Positions 34,643-42,983 are shown, counted from the first letter of the stretch. The stretch is DNA of 64,000 nt from CAZRGV01 sp964599655 (GCA_964599655.1 CAZRGV010000003.1:1-64000), one strand, 5' to 3'. Numbers and translations are program-made. The notes: a model not told the origin generated them from the letters alone.

Positions 34643-35933
34643 CCCGCGGCTCGATTCGGGCATCGCCGCCATCGACCGGGCTGGAGTCGCGCTTGGTCGC
34701 ATTGGGGTCCCCCACGGGCTCGTTGCCCGCCTTGTCGAGGGTGATCATGTTCAAGGGCACGAAATTCTTGTTGCCGCCGCCCTTGTCGGCGATCGGGTTC
34801 ATCCCCTCTCGAGAACGGATCTCGTTGACGCTCATGCCGAGGGCGAACATCTTCGTGTAGAAGTCGGCGCGAGCGCTCATGTTTCCGCGAAGGAAGGCGC
34901 TCATGTCATGTTCGACGTGAAGGCCCTTGCGGCGTTCATCGGGGGTGAAGAGCTTGAGGTTCATGGCCTGCTCGACCCGAATGAGCCAGGGCATGAGGGT
35001 TGTGATCAAATAGTCGAGGTTGGCTTCCTCGAGGTTGGCGAGGTGGCTCTGGCTGTAGTCGCCGATCTTGTGCGGAGGGAGCCGGTACAGGGCCGCGATC
35101 TCGGTGCGCTGGAACTCGCGGGTCGCCAGGAACTGGGCCTCTTCGGGAGCGATCGTGGTCTGTTTCCACGTCAGGCCGCTATGAAGAATGGCCGCACGGC
35201 CCGCGTTGAAAGGGCCTCCGTGTAGCTCCTGGAATTGCTTGCGAAGTTCCTTGACGGTGTCTTCCTTGAGGGTCTTGGGCGACTCGAGGATGCCGTTGGG
35301 CGTGGAGCCGTTGCCGAAGAAGGCCGAGCCGAACGTCTCGACCGCGATGCCCAGGCCGATCGCCTGGCGTGCCATGCGGATCGGGGAATAGCCCGAGAGC
35401 CCGTCATAGCCAAGGCCGGCGACGTGGATGATCTTGCGGGCCGGATAGCTCTTGCGGCCGTCATCGTAGAAGAGCTGGTTCTGCTTATCGCGGGCGGCGA
35501 CGGTCTGGGCCGCGAGCAGGTGGAGCGCTCCGGGGAAGCCGCTCTTGAGGAACTCGATCTCGGCCATGCCGTTGCCCCACCCGAGCGTGTGGGCGAGCAG
35601 CGACTGACGGAAGCCCATGGCCGTGGCTTCGCCGTCGGGCGTGAAGTGGACCAGGTCGTGCGCCGGATGGGCGACGTTGAGGAGACGGCTGCCGTCGGGC
35701 TGGGTCTGATAGACCGAGAGCGGCAGACACGCACTGTCGGTCGCGATCGTATTGATCGACGCGTAAACGGAGACGAAGTTGAGCGCATTCCAGGGGGTGA
35801 CGTTGACGCCGGAGAGGTTGGGCAAAAGCCCATGGACCTCCCGGCGAAGTTGCTTGAAATCGACGCGACGCTCCCACGCCGAGGCGATCGCGCGGAACGG
35901 CGCGGTGAGGATATTGAGCGAAGGTCGTTTCAT
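34632..35933 (-). CDS. Portal protein, HK97 family
   Basis: A 433-residue phage portal: NALNFVSVYASINTIATDSA near the start, the central PARKIIHVAGLGYDGLSGYS, FQRTEIAALYRLPPHKIGDY, and NLEEANLDYLITTLMPWLIR in the clip/stem region. Portals form the dodecameric DNA gate at one capsid vertex. The gene starts one base after the terminase stop and overlaps the protease. Confidence 0.93.
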   Translation of the reverse strand: MKRPSLNILTAPFRAIASAWERRVDFKQLRREVHGLLPNLSGVNVTPWNALNFVSVYASINTIATDSACLPLSVYQTQPDGSRLLNVAHPAHDLVHFTPDGEATAMGFRQSLLAHTLGWGNGMAEIEFLKSGFPGALHLLAAQTVAARDKQNQLFYDDGRKSYPARKIIHVAGLGYDGLSGYSPIRMARQAIGLGIAVETFGSAFFGNGSTPNGILESPKTLKEDTVKELRKQFQELHGGPFNAGRAAILHSGLTWKQTTIAPEEAQFLATREFQRTEIAALYRLPPHKIGDYSQSHLANLEEANLDYLITTLMPWLIRVEQAMNLKLFTPDERRKGLHVEHDMSAFLRGNMSARADFYTKMFALGMSVNEIRSREGMNPIADKGGGNKNFVPLNMITLDKAGNEPVGDPNATKRDSSPVDGGDARIEPRDAA

Positions 35934-35934
35934 T

Positions 35935-37536
35935 TCAGAGCAGGATGATGCCAGGGGTCTCGCCGTCGTCGTCGCCTTGCTGGTCGGTCCATGCGGCCAG
36001 GGCGTTAACCGTGGCCGCGGCTCCGTCGATCCGGCCTCGCGACTTCTTCTTGGTGAGGCGGATGTTTTTGTTCACATCCGACTCGGCGACGGCGTTGGAG
36101 ACGCACCAGGCGAGGCAAGGGTTGCCGTCGTGGCGGAGGCGTCCGCCGCGAATCGCGCCGTCGAGCTGGGCCGTGGGATAGGCGAGTGAGGCCATGCCCT
36201 GACGGACTTCCCGGCACTCAATGCCGGCGGCTTCCATGCGCTGGAGGGTGCCCCGGCATTGCCAGGGATCGCCGCCGAGCTTGACCAGGTGGAAGCGTTC
36301 GCTGGCCTCGAGGATCGCCGCCTCGACGTCGCCGAAGTCGATTTCGCCACCGGGGCAGAGGGTGAGGATTCCCTCACGGGCCCAGATTCGGTAAGGCTGG
36401 CGATCGCGTTTTTCCTTTTCCTCGATATGGGCGTCGGGGAGCCAGAAGCGAACAAAGAGGTCGAAGCCGCCGTCGTCATCGGGGAAGAGAAAGACGAGGG
36501 CGGTGAGGTCGGTGGTCCCGGAGAGGTCGAGGCCGAGATAACAATCGCGGCCGGCCATCTCCCGGAGGTCGGGCGAGCGGGCCAAACCCATCCAGGTCGG
36601 CTTGTCGCAGAAGCCGGCGAAGCTGGCCATCCGGATCCCGAGCCGGAGCCGGAGAAAGTTCTGGAACTCGAGGGGGTTGAGCTTGGCTCGCTCCAGCTCG
36701 CGGCCGAACCGCTCCTCGTCGATCGTGTGGCCCATCGACGGGTTGGCGGCTCGCCAGACGGCCGGGTCGTCAATGTCGGCATCCTCGGGCGCTCGGTAGA
36801 CGATGCCCAGGTGGGTCGTGTCGGGGATCTCGCCGGAGGCGACCCGCTCCGAATAGTCGCGCTGCTCGCTCCAGAGCCCGTCCTCATCGCCGGCGGTGGT
36901 GATGTTCACCCAGAGCGGCGAGCGGCGAGCGGCCGACGCATACTCCATCACCGACCAGAGGTCGCGATTCTTCTGGCGGTGCAGCTCGTCGAAGACGATG
37001 TGCGAGGCGCTGGGACCGTCGAGCGAGGGGGCGTCGGCCGAGCAGGCCTGGATCTTGCCGTAACCCTTGGGGTCGTGGATCTCCTTCTTCGACGCGACGA
37101 CCATCAGCCGTCGATCGAGTTCCGGGCTCTGGGCGACCATCCGCTTCGACTCTTCATAGACGATGCCGGCTTGCTTTCGGTCGACCGCGCACAGGTAGAT
37201 TTCCGGAGCGGGTTCGCCATCGGCGAGGATCCAGTAACAGTTCTTGCCGGCCAGCCAGGTCGATTTGCCGTTCTTCTTGGGAATCTCGACGTGGCTGCGG
37301 GTGAACCGGCGGCGTCCGTCGGGTCGCCGCCAGCCGTAGAGGCGAAGCGTCCAATCCTCTTGCCAGGGCAAGGGCGAGAGCGGCGAGCCGCCCCACTCCC
37401 CTTTCGATTGCTTGCAAAAGTCTCCGAGGAACGAGAGGACACGACGGCCCTTGGACTCGTCGAAGAAGCAACCTTCCTTGACGGCCAGCTCGTCGCTCGC
37501 GTCACGGATCCACTGTTTCGCGACCCTGGGCAGCAC
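35935..37536 (-). CDS. terL: Terminase large subunit
   Basis: A 533-residue packaging motor of the Terminase_1/HK97 gp2-like type. The ATPase domain has Walker A IPKKNGKST (about 85-93) and Walker B HIVFDELH (about 180-187). The nuclease domain begins GLDLSGTTDLTALV with the metal-binding Asp, and has VKLGGDPWQCRGTLQRMEAA as second site. It cuts and pumps phage DNA into the prohead. It lies four bases downstream of the small subunit. Confidence 0.95.
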   Translation of the reverse strand: MLPRVAKQWIRDASDELAVKEGCFFDESKGRRVLSFLGDFCKQSKGEWGGSPLSPLPWQEDWTLRLYGWRRPDGRRRFTRSHVEIPKKNGKSTWLAGKNCYWILADGEPAPEIYLCAVDRKQAGIVYEESKRMVAQSPELDRRLMVVASKKEIHDPKGYGKIQACSADAPSLDGPSASHIVFDELHRQKNRDLWSVMEYASAARRSPLWVNITTAGDEDGLWSEQRDYSERVASGEIPDTTHLGIVYRAPEDADIDDPAVWRAANPSMGHTIDEERFGRELERAKLNPLEFQNFLRLRLGIRMASFAGFCDKPTWMGLARSPDLREMAGRDCYLGLDLSGTTDLTALVFLFPDDDGGFDLFVRFWLPDAHIEEKEKRDRQPYRIWAREGILTLCPGGEIDFGDVEAAILEASERFHLVKLGGDPWQCRGTLQRMEAAGIECREVRQGMASLAYPTAQLDGAIRGGRLRHDGNPCLAWCVSNAVAESDVNKNIRLTKKKSRGRIDGAAATVNALAAWTDQQGDDDGETPGIILL

Positions 37537-37540
37537 AGTC

Positions 37541-37984
37541 TCAGCCAGTTCCCTCGAGATATTTGTCGAGCTTGTCCTCGGGCGGCTTGGTCTTGGCGGT
37601 CGGCCGGGAGCGGGGCGTCAGTCGCAGCTCGGCCAGGCACCGGAGGTACAGCTTGCGGTTGCGGTCGGCGATCATGACCCAGGGGTTCGCCTTCGCGCCG
37701 CCCAGGTCGCTTTCGAGCACGGGCCCCTCGACGTCGACCCTTTCCTCGGCCTGGGTCGCGCGGCCATAGGAGGATGAGGCGAGCTCGAGCAAGCCGCGAT
37801 CGGCGGTCGAGAGGGATCCCAGCTGGCGAAGCTCGTCGCAGAGCCGGGCCCACTCGGCGGAGGCGTGCTCGGCGATCGCCCAGGGCCACGTCGGCATGGT
37901 CGGCTCGCCTCGAGGCGCGGGGACGGAGGCGGTCCCCTTGGCGAACCGGACGGCTTCGGGAGCGGCCTTACGACCTTTCGTCAT
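37541..37984 (-). CDS. terS: Terminase small subunit, P27 family
   Basis: A 147-residue protein with the P27-type pattern: WPWAIAEHASAEWARLCDEL, then LSTADRGLLELASSSYGRA and NPWVMIADRNRKLYLRCLAE with LRLTPRSR. It recognises the packaging site and hands DNA to the large subunit. The ATG at 37984 was taken; a GTG directly before it is possible. A C-rich run and the TGCATGCA inverted repeats lie just upstream. Confidence 0.88.
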   Translation of the reverse strand: MTKGRKAAPEAVRFAKGTASVPAPRGEPTMPTWPWAIAEHASAEWARLCDELRQLGSLSTADRGLLELASSSYGRATQAEERVDVEGPVLESDLGGAKANPWVMIADRNRKLYLRCLAELRLTPRSRPTAKTKPPEDKLDKYLEGTG

Positions 37985-38089
37985 CACCCAAACCCATTGC
38001 CATATCAGTTTTCATAAAAAACGGAACCGCCAAACCACAGAAAAACGCGCGCGCCTGACTGGTCGGTCGGAGCCGATTAGGCTGTAGCC

Positions 38090-38190
38090 AAATCACCCCC
38101 CCCGGGGTGGGCATAAGTGCATGCATGTAGCTCACAGAATGCATGCACTTATGCCGTGCATGCACCTATGCGGACCCCTTGCCGGCATGC
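38090..38190. promoter_or_regulatory. Inverted-repeat cluster upstream of terminase: operator or cos candidate
   Basis: Arms GCATAAGTGCATGCAT (38111-38126) and the exact complement (38139-38154) enclose 12 bases. A further GTGCATGCACCTATGC follows at about 38156, and GGCATGCACCTGG at about 38184 inside the HNH gene end. Next to it lies a C-run/GGGG stretch (38093-38108). The same TGCATGCA core marks the regulator region at 17.5-17.96 kb. The place, between HNH and small terminase, is where cos sites and late promoters are found. Confidence 0.6.
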
Positions 38191-38621
38191 ACCTGGTTGT
38201 GGCAGGCTCGGCAAAGGCTCTCCAGGTTGTCGAGATCGAGCTCGTGGTCCGGGTGATTGGCCCGCTCTCGCAGGTGATGCACCTGGTTGGCGAGCACGGT
38301 CCGGCCTTCGCGTTGGCACCGCTCGCAGAGCGGAGCGATCGAGAGCTTCAATCGCCTCACCTTCCGCCACCGCGCCGAGTGGTAGAACCGCTTCGCTTCG
38401 GGATCCCGGCGAAGCCGGTCATAGTCCCGCTGCGCAGCCGTACGCCCTTGCGAGGCACCGGGTGGACGATAGGTCGGTATCCGGCGCGGCAGCCAAACAG
38501 GAACGGAACGAGGATCGAGCGGACCAACCAGAAGAGGCCGAGCGTAACCACCGTGGCCGAAACGAGGTACCTCACTTCGTGGGCGATGATGCCGAGGCCT
38601 GGCCCGCCAGCTTTTGCTCAT
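38166..38621 (-). CDS. HNH endonuclease (packaging-associated)
   Basis: The C-terminal part is a classic HNH domain: FYHSARWRKVRRLKLS, CERCQREGRT, the catalytic VHHLRERANHPDHELDLDN and ESLCRACHNQVHA, with two zinc CxxC pairs. HNH genes beside terminase cooperate in cos cleavage in many HK97-type phages. The start is unclear: ATG 38621 lies inside the preceding gene, whereas a CTG at 38492 (LPRRIPTYRPP) would begin close to the conserved part. The 3' end overlaps the TGCATGCA cluster. Confidence 0.85.
   Translation of the reverse strand: MSKSWRARPRHHRPRSEVPRFGHGGYARPLLVGPLDPRSVPVWLPRRIPTYRPPGASQGRTAAQRDYDRLRRDPEAKRFYHSARWRKVRRLKLSIAPLCERCQREGRTVLANQVHHLRERANHPDHELDLDNLESLCRACHNQVHAGKGSA
38357..38575 (-). 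CDS. Possible small membrane protein overlapping the HNH gene (72 aa)
   Basis: A GTG at 38575 overlaps the stop of the upstream gene as GTGA, the coupling used repeatedly in this prophage. It opens a frame beginning MRYLVSATVVTLGLFWLVRS, one hydrophobic helix followed by a basic tail. Its distal half overlaps the HNH coding region in another frame, so only one may be real there. It could be the second part of a lysis or membrane cassette; evidence is weak. Confidence 0.3.
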   Translation of the reverse strand: MRYLVSATVVTLGLFWLVRSILVPFLFGCRAGYRPIVHPVPRKGVRLRSGTMTGFAGIPKRSGSTTRRGGGR

Positions 38622-38895
38622 AGGCCTGGATCAACTGCCGCGCCTCGGCCAGCTCGGCGCGGAGGATCGCCGCCCGCATGTCCCGACGGCTTTGCCCCCA
38701 GCTATCGGCGAGGGCCCGCACCGCGGCATGAACAAACGGCGCGAGGAACGTGGCCGCCAAGCCCAGACCCACTACCCAAGATGGTTGCTTGGTCATCGCG
38801 GCGACCAGCGTGCCGGTACCCGAGATCGCGCTGGAGATTCCACCTTGAACCTTGGTCACCGGGTCGGCAAAGGCGTGCGAGACGGCATTACACAT
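38572..38895 (-). CDS. Small membrane protein, possible holin (107 aa)
   Basis: One clear hydrophobic segment (SWVVGLGLAATFLAPFVHAA) in the middle, a polar N-terminus and a charged C-terminal helix (RDMRAAILRAELAEARQLIQ). The size, single or re-entrant membrane helix and charged tail are compatible with a holin, and no other lysis gene was found, but the assignment is tentative. A terminator-like hairpin precedes the gene, so it probably has its own promoter. Confidence 0.55.
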   Translation of the reverse strand: MCNAVSHAFADPVTKVQGGISSAISGTGTLVAAMTKQPSWVVGLGLAATFLAPFVHAAVRALADSWGQSRRDMRAAILRAELAEARQLIQAYEQKLAGQASASSPTK

Positions 38896-38937
38896 CAGAA
38901 GATACCTACTTTACAGTTAACGGTAAAATGGTAATAC

Positions 38938-38975
38938 GGCCCCGGCCGGGCCCTTTCGGATTGCCGGCCGGGGCC
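38938..38975 (-). terminator. GC-rich hairpin between early and late prophage genes
   Basis: The arms GGCCCCGGCCGG (38938-38949) and CCGGCCGGGGCC (38964-38975) form a perfect 12-bp stem. On the minus strand a T-containing tract (ATTACCATTTTACC) follows. It separates the gene ending at 38994 from the one starting at 38895. Confidence 0.6.
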
Positions 38976-38993
38976 TTCGCGATGGGTGTTCGG

Positions 38994-39230
38994 TCAGTCG
39001 CCCGGGGGAACTTCTGGAGGCCAAAGCTCGCGCTTCGGCATCGCGAATCCGCCCTTATTTTTCTCGGGATAGGGCCAGCGGACCGGATCACATCGGCCCG
39101 TTTGCTCATAGTTGAGCCGCTTGATGAACTCTCGCAACGCGTGCGAGCCCTGGCCGTCGTCGTGATACGTGACGCCGCCGGCACTCTGCAAGTGCCAGTA
39201 ACGCCGCTCGACGCCGATGCTTTGACTCAC
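38994..39230 (-). CDS. Small prophage protein (78 aa)
   Basis: GTG start at 39230 overlapping the previous stop (GTGA); an ATG 51 bases upstream is less likely because it lies within the neighbour. The sequence begins MSQSIGVERRYWHLQSAGGV and includes HALREFIKRLNYEQTGR. No family recognised. Last gene before the hairpin at 38938. Confidence 0.55.
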   Translation of the reverse strand: MSQSIGVERRYWHLQSAGGVTYHDDGQGSHALREFIKRLNYEQTGRCDPVRWPYPEKNKGGFAMPKRELWPPEVPPGD

Positions 39231-39445
39231 GCGAAAACCGGGCTCCGCCGTCGCCGTCGCCAGCTCCGGCTCAGATTCCACTCATTGCGAAACCGTCGCC
39301 ACGCGGGGCCGTCCCAGTCAATCCGCGGCCGTCGCCGCTTGTGGCCCGGCCAGGCAATTGGGTAGGCCGACGAAATCACGCGACGCGGATGAAGCCGGTC
39401 CCAGATCGACAGGACCCGCGACGCCACCGTGCGAATCCACTTCAC
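39227..39445 (-). CDS. Small arginine-rich prophage protein (72 aa)
   Basis: The GTG at 39445 overlaps the stop of the upstream gene (GTGA). It begins MKWIRTVASRVLSIWDRLHP, and the C-terminal half is very basic with several Trp (WDGPAWRRFRNEWNLSRSWR), suggesting nucleic-acid binding. Support is mainly the coupled arrangement. Confidence 0.45.
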   Translation of the reverse strand: MKWIRTVASRVLSIWDRLHPRRVISSAYPIAWPGHKRRRPRIDWDGPAWRRFRNEWNLSRSWRRRRRSPVFA

Positions 39446-39651
39446 GACACGTCCTCCCCGGCCAGCCGCTTGAGCCGCCGAAACTCGTCAAACGGCAAGA
39501 CCGCCGCGACGCTCCCTTGATGGTCGGACAGTACGAGGACCTCGCGCGCGTCGTGCACGCCATAGGCGAGCGACTGAACCGCCTCCTCGAACCGGCCCAG
39601 CGGGCGCGTTCGATCGGCGAGCGGTATTGTGCGACGTTCGAACGGGCCCAT
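39442..39651 (-). CDS. Small protein with Phd-like C-terminal pattern (69 aa)
   Basis: The segment DAREVLVLSDHQGSVAAVLP with FDEFRRLKRLAG resembles the strand-strand-helix of Phd/YefM-type antitoxins. No toxin gene is adjacent, and the N-terminal half does not match well. Its ATG overlaps the preceding stop (TGATG). Confidence 0.5.
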   Translation of the reverse strand: MGPFERRTIPLADRTRPLGRFEEAVQSLAYGVHDAREVLVLSDHQGSVAAVLPFDEFRRLKRLAGEDVS

Positions 39652-39899
39652 CAGTGGGACAGAACGCCCAACGGGGCCAGTCGCGGGATCCAGTGGCTCA
39701 TCTCGGGATACGTCGACGCGTCCTTAAGGGCGCGTCGCACCGTCTTCGGGCTGACGTCCTCGGCCACGCAAATCTCGCCGATCGTCATCTCGCCCTCGGC
39801 GATCTGCCGCAGCCATCGCTTGTTTCGGGCGCGAAGCCGTGGGTCATCGGCCATCCTCGGCCGCCCGCGAGCCGGCTCCTCGTCGGCATCGATTCTCAT
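39651..39899 (-). CDS. Small helix-turn-helix protein (82 aa)
   Basis: Contains RWLRQIAEGEMTIGEICVAE with DVSPKTVRRALKD, a sigma-region-4/homeodomain-like HTH preceded by a basic arm. It heads the leftward string of four small coupled genes (39.9 to 39.0 kb) and is the likely regulator of that early unit. The start at 39899 opens into a divergent intergenic region. Confidence 0.65.
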   Translation of the reverse strand: MRIDADEEPARGRPRMADDPRLRARNKRWLRQIAEGEMTIGEICVAEDVSPKTVRRALKDASTYPEMSHWIPRLAPLGVLSH

Positions 39900-40177
39900 G
39901 GAGTCGCCTCATCATGGAGAGCCGCATCGACTCATCTCGCGTTGTCTGGAAAACGCGGAGGTCCTCTATAAGGCAGGTTTGGAAAAGGGCCATCCCTGGC
40001 CATTTAATCGGCGGCGTGACATCGCCCCGGCAGACGCAACCCCGCGTCGCCGCGAGACTTGGACGTAGTATCCAGAAGATCACATTTTCGGCGTAAATTC
40101 AAGCGCGCATGGATCACACTTCGTTTCGAACCATCAACGTCGTAGATTGAAATGGACCAAGTGGCGAGGGAGCCTGC

Positions 40178-40810
40178 ATGAACGACGCCGGCCTGACGCA
40201 CATGCCCGGAGCCACCGAGCTGGCCAACCCGATGGAATGGCGTCGACTCTGTCAATCGCTGGCCACAGGACCCGCCGTCCGACGCCCCGCCCATCAGCTC
40301 GTTTCCATGTCACGACTGGAGCTTTCCCATGGTCTAGACATGCTGGCAATGCTTCACGTGAGCGGTTGGCTCGAAACCCTCGACCAGCCCGACTCCGACC
40401 TGGGCCCGCTCGTGATCCTCAGCCCCCTCGGAGCGACCACGCTCCGCGTCGAACCGTACTTCCGCGGCTCCGGCACGATTCCCCTCTGGCGAACCGCCCG
40501 GCGCCGCCGCCGTCCCGACCGAATCCAGCGCCCTCGCATTGACGACCAGGTCGACGTCGCCCAGATCGCCGACCCGCACGAGCCGCTCGCCTTCGCCTCG
40601 CAAACCGGTCGCATCAACGACCCCTACCCCGATTTCGACGCACCCGGCGAGCCTCGCTTTCCGACCTTCCTCATCGGCCTCAGCCAGACCTGGCCCGCGT
40701 CCGACTGCCATCATTCCTGGCTTCCGCCGAACTGCTACTGTCTCCTTTGCGACCTCTGGGGTAAGGAGTTCCGGCCCCGCCGGCGACCACGCTCGGAGGA
40801 GGCCGCCTAG
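40178..40810 (+). CDS. Prophage protein of unknown function upstream of recombinase (210 aa)
   Basis: The first 90 residues look like a winged-helix-type fold (LVSMSRLELSHGLDMLAMLH, VSGWLETLDQ, VILSPLGATTLRVE). An arginine-rich linker follows, and the C-terminus carries a Cys/His cluster (CHHSWLPPNCYCLLCDLWGK) able to bind zinc. GAGG/GGGAG precedes the ATG. It abuts the second recombinase gene with no spacing and may be its partner or directionality factor (inference). Confidence 0.65.
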   Translation: MNDAGLTHMPGATELANPMEWRRLCQSLATGPAVRRPAHQLVSMSRLELSHGLDMLAMLHVSGWLETLDQPDSDLGPLVILSPLGATTLRVEPYFRGSGTIPLWRTARRRRRPDRIQRPRIDDQVDVAQIADPHEPLAFASQTGRINDPYPDFDAPGEPRFPTFLIGLSQTWPASDCHHSWLPPNCYCLLCDLWGKEFRPRRRPRSEEAA

Positions 40811-41845
40811 GTGGGCCCCGAGCCCATCAACCCCAGATCCGAACGCCTCGAAATTCTCTTAAGCCAAAACCTCCACGCGCTCGACCCCGTCACCGGCCGG
40901 GCCCTGGAACCCGTCGACGTCGATGCCGACCTCGTCGCCGCGATCCTCGCGAACCTCAACGCCCGCACGGCCCGCTGCTATCTTTCCGACTACCGCGACT
41001 TCGCTCGCTTCATGGGCCACGCCGGTCCGCGCGGCCAGCTCGACCCGTCGCCGGCGATCGCCGAGCTGCTCGCGATGGGCCCCGGCCGCGCCAACGCGAC
41101 GGTCCTCAAATACCGGATCCACCAGGCCGACCGCGGCATCAAGGCCGGCACGATCGCCCGCCGCCTCTCGGCCCTTCGCTCCGCCTGCAAGGCCGCGCGA
41201 CGCATCGGCCGCATCTCCTGGGGACTCGACGTCCCCGGACCCAAGGCCACGCCCTACCGCGACACGCGAGGCCCCGGCGCCGACGGCTGGAAAAAGATGC
41301 TCGCCCTCGCGAAGGAGCGAGCCTCGGCCGGCCTGCCCAAGCCGGTCCGCGATCTCGCGATAATTCGGCTGCTCTCGGATCTGGGCCTTCGCCGGGCCGA
41401 GGTCTGTAACCTCGACCTGGTCGACCTCGACGTCGAGGCCTCGACCGTCGCCGTCATCGGCAAGGGCCAGACCGAGGCCCAGCGGATCACGCTTCCCGAG
41501 CCGACTCGCAACGCCCTCCGCGCCTGGAAAGTGATTCGCGGCGAATCACCCGGCCCGCTCTTCCACGGCGTTCACCGTGGCCGAAAGACCACCGGCCGAC
41601 TCACCGGCGAGGCGGTCCGTCTCATCGTCTCACGACTCGGCCGCGACGCGGGCCTGCCCCGCCCCGCCCGACCGCACGGCCTCCGCCACACCGCCATCAC
41701 CCGGGCCCTCGACGCCGGCCGCGACGTCCGAGAGGTCCGCAAGTTCAGCCGCCACTCGAAGTTGGACACCGTGTTGATTTACGACGACGCCCGCCGCGAC
41801 GTCGCCGGCGACATCGCCCGCGGCCTCGCCGGCGACGACGACTGA
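40811..41845 (+). CDS. Tyrosine recombinase (second)
   Basis: A 344-residue phage-type integrase with an N-terminal SAM-like core-binding domain (about 45-145) and the catalytic domain: Arg in LGLRRAEVCNLD, Lys in the GKGQTEAQ hairpin, HGLRHT for His-x-x-Arg, FSRHSKLDTVLIYDD with the second His and nucleophile Tyr. GTG start directly after the previous stop. XerC/D-like proportions. It lies inside the element, far from both att sites, so it may resolve multimers or invert DNA instead of integrating. Confidence 0.9.
   Translation: MGPEPINPRSERLEILLSQNLHALDPVTGRALEPVDVDADLVAAILANLNARTARCYLSDYRDFARFMGHAGPRGQLDPSPAIAELLAMGPGRANATVLKYRIHQADRGIKAGTIARRLSALRSACKAARRIGRISWGLDVPGPKATPYRDTRGPGADGWKKMLALAKERASAGLPKPVRDLAIIRLLSDLGLRRAEVCNLDLVDLDVEASTVAVIGKGQTEAQRITLPEPTRNALRAWKVIRGESPGPLFHGVHRGRKTTGRLTGEAVRLIVSRLGRDAGLPRPARPHGLRHTAITRALDAGRDVREVRKFSRHSKLDTVLIYDDARRDVAGDIARGLAGDDD
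41533..41547. repeat. Palindrome GATTCGCGGCGAATC, copy 4 of 7
   Basis: Exact copy within the 19-bp form GTGATTCGCGGCGAATCAC (41531-41549), inside the second recombinase gene, read there as VIRGES. Confidence 0.85.
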
Positions 41846-41859
41846 GGCACCTTGCGCAT

Positions 41860-42135
41860 ATGGCTATGTTCGCAAGGTCGATCTTCGAACCCTGGCAAAA
41901 GACCCCCCACCTCGAGCTCGCGGTCGACGGCCAGCTCTCGCGGATCCTCCGCGACGACGACGGCGAATTCGCCGGTTATGAGGACCTCGGCCCGATCGAC
42001 TCGGACCCCAAAGTTCCGCCCGACCTCGAGCCCGAACGCGCCGAGCTGCTCGACGCCTGGCGCTCCGCCGACTCGCGGCGGGATCTCAGGTCGGAGGCCC
42101 TGGCAACGTATCGCCGGGCTGCGACTCGCCGTTGA
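41860..42135 (+). CDS. Small acidic prophage protein (91 aa)
   Basis: It begins MAMFARSIFEPWQKTPHLEL, is acidic in the middle (GPIDSDPKVPPDLEPERAEL) and ends in a basic helix. It follows the second recombinase by 14 bases and overlaps the convergent zinc-ribbon gene by 50 bp. No family recognised. Confidence 0.45.
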   Translation: MAMFARSIFEPWQKTPHLELAVDGQLSRILRDDDGEFAGYEDLGPIDSDPKVPPDLEPERAELLDAWRSADSRRDLRSEALATYRRAATRR

Positions 42136-42460
42136 TTTCCCGGCAATATCGGAGCCGCTCGAGCCACTCGGCCGCGTCCTTGAAGGTCAGGCGCCGGCCG
42201 TCATCGTAAATGTTCAGAAGCCGCGCATAATGGCTTTGCAGCTTGACGCTATCGTCAAGCGCTTTCAGAACCTCGTCGATCTCCTCCTGGAGGCATTCGA
42301 CGCAAACCGACCGATCATCGAATTGATACGTGTCCGTGATCGAGCACGCGACATTGCACCTTCCGCAATGGACCGTGTCCTCGATCATCGCATCGTCAAG
42401 CTCCTCCTGAGTCGGGATCGACTCAAACTCGAGATCGTCGTAATCATCGTCATAGATCAT
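42086..42460 (-). CDS. Zinc-ribbon prophage protein (124 aa)
   Basis: An acidic N-terminus (MIYDDDYDDLEFES) is followed by a zinc ribbon CGRC...CVEC (about 32-56) and a helical tail. The ATG overlaps the preceding stop (ATGA). Typical of small phage early proteins that bind host factors; function unknown. Confidence 0.6.
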   Translation of the reverse strand: MIYDDDYDDLEFESIPTQEELDDAMIEDTVHCGRCNVACSITDTYQFDDRSVCVECLQEEIDEVLKALDDSVKLQSHYARLLNIYDDGRRLTFKDAAEWLERLRYCREINGESQPGDTLPGPPT

Positions 42461-42807
42461 GGGAACTGCCCCTTGGCAAGCGCGGTGACGATGGCGTCAG
42501 CGACCTCCTCCGCAAGGTCGATCGCAGAGTTGCCGTTCTGGTAGCTGCGAAGGGCCTTCTCGGCGACTCGAAGCAAGGCCCTCAATCTTTCGGCCTCGAC
42601 TCGTGCCTCCTCGGCCCAGTCCAACACCCATCGCCATTGCTGCTCGATCGGCATCCCTGAATGGCGAATGGCGACGAGGAAATGTTGTTGCATCGCCGGG
42701 CGCTCCGTCGTCGGCTTCTCGGCCTGCTTTTCCTTTGCAAAGAAATCATAGATCAAGCAATCGACCCCGCAAGGTCCAATGTGCTCAGCCTGAACGTCGC
42801 ATGGCAT
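42457..42807 (-). CDS. Prophage hypothetical protein (116 aa)
   Basis: A mostly helical protein with an N-terminal CDV...CGVDC cluster and amphipathic helices (WRWVLDWAEEARVEAERLRA). It is coupled to the zinc-ribbon gene downstream by ATGA overlap. No family recognised. Confidence 0.55.
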   Translation of the reverse strand: MPCDVQAEHIGPCGVDCLIYDFFAKEKQAEKPTTERPAMQQHFLVAIRHSGMPIEQQWRWVLDWAEEARVEAERLRALLRVAEKALRSYQNGNSAIDLAEEVADAIVTALAKGQFP

Positions 42808-42944
42808 CGTAAATTCCTAACTATGTCCCATCCAACGGTACTTGCGCCCTCGAACCTCGCGCGGTAAACTCGGCCTCGGCACGTCGGAAACTGGGTGCGT
42901 TGCTCGGTGACCAACCAAGCCGTGCCACGCGGGTTCCAATGCAT

Positions 42945-42978
42945 CAAGACCTCGCCAAGGTATGCCGGCGAGGTCTTG
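42945..42978 (-). terminator. Terminator-like hairpin after an early gene
   Basis: CAAGACCTCGCC (42945-42956) pairs perfectly with GGCGAGGTCTTG (42967-42978) over a 10-base loop, five bases past the stop of the gene at 42984. The minus-strand tail is only moderately T-rich. Confidence 0.55.
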
Positions 42979-42983
42979 GTGTT

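Noticed and set aside
39442..39651. Toxin-antitoxin system
   Set aside because: Only a weak Phd-like pattern is visible and no toxin-like partner is adjacent.
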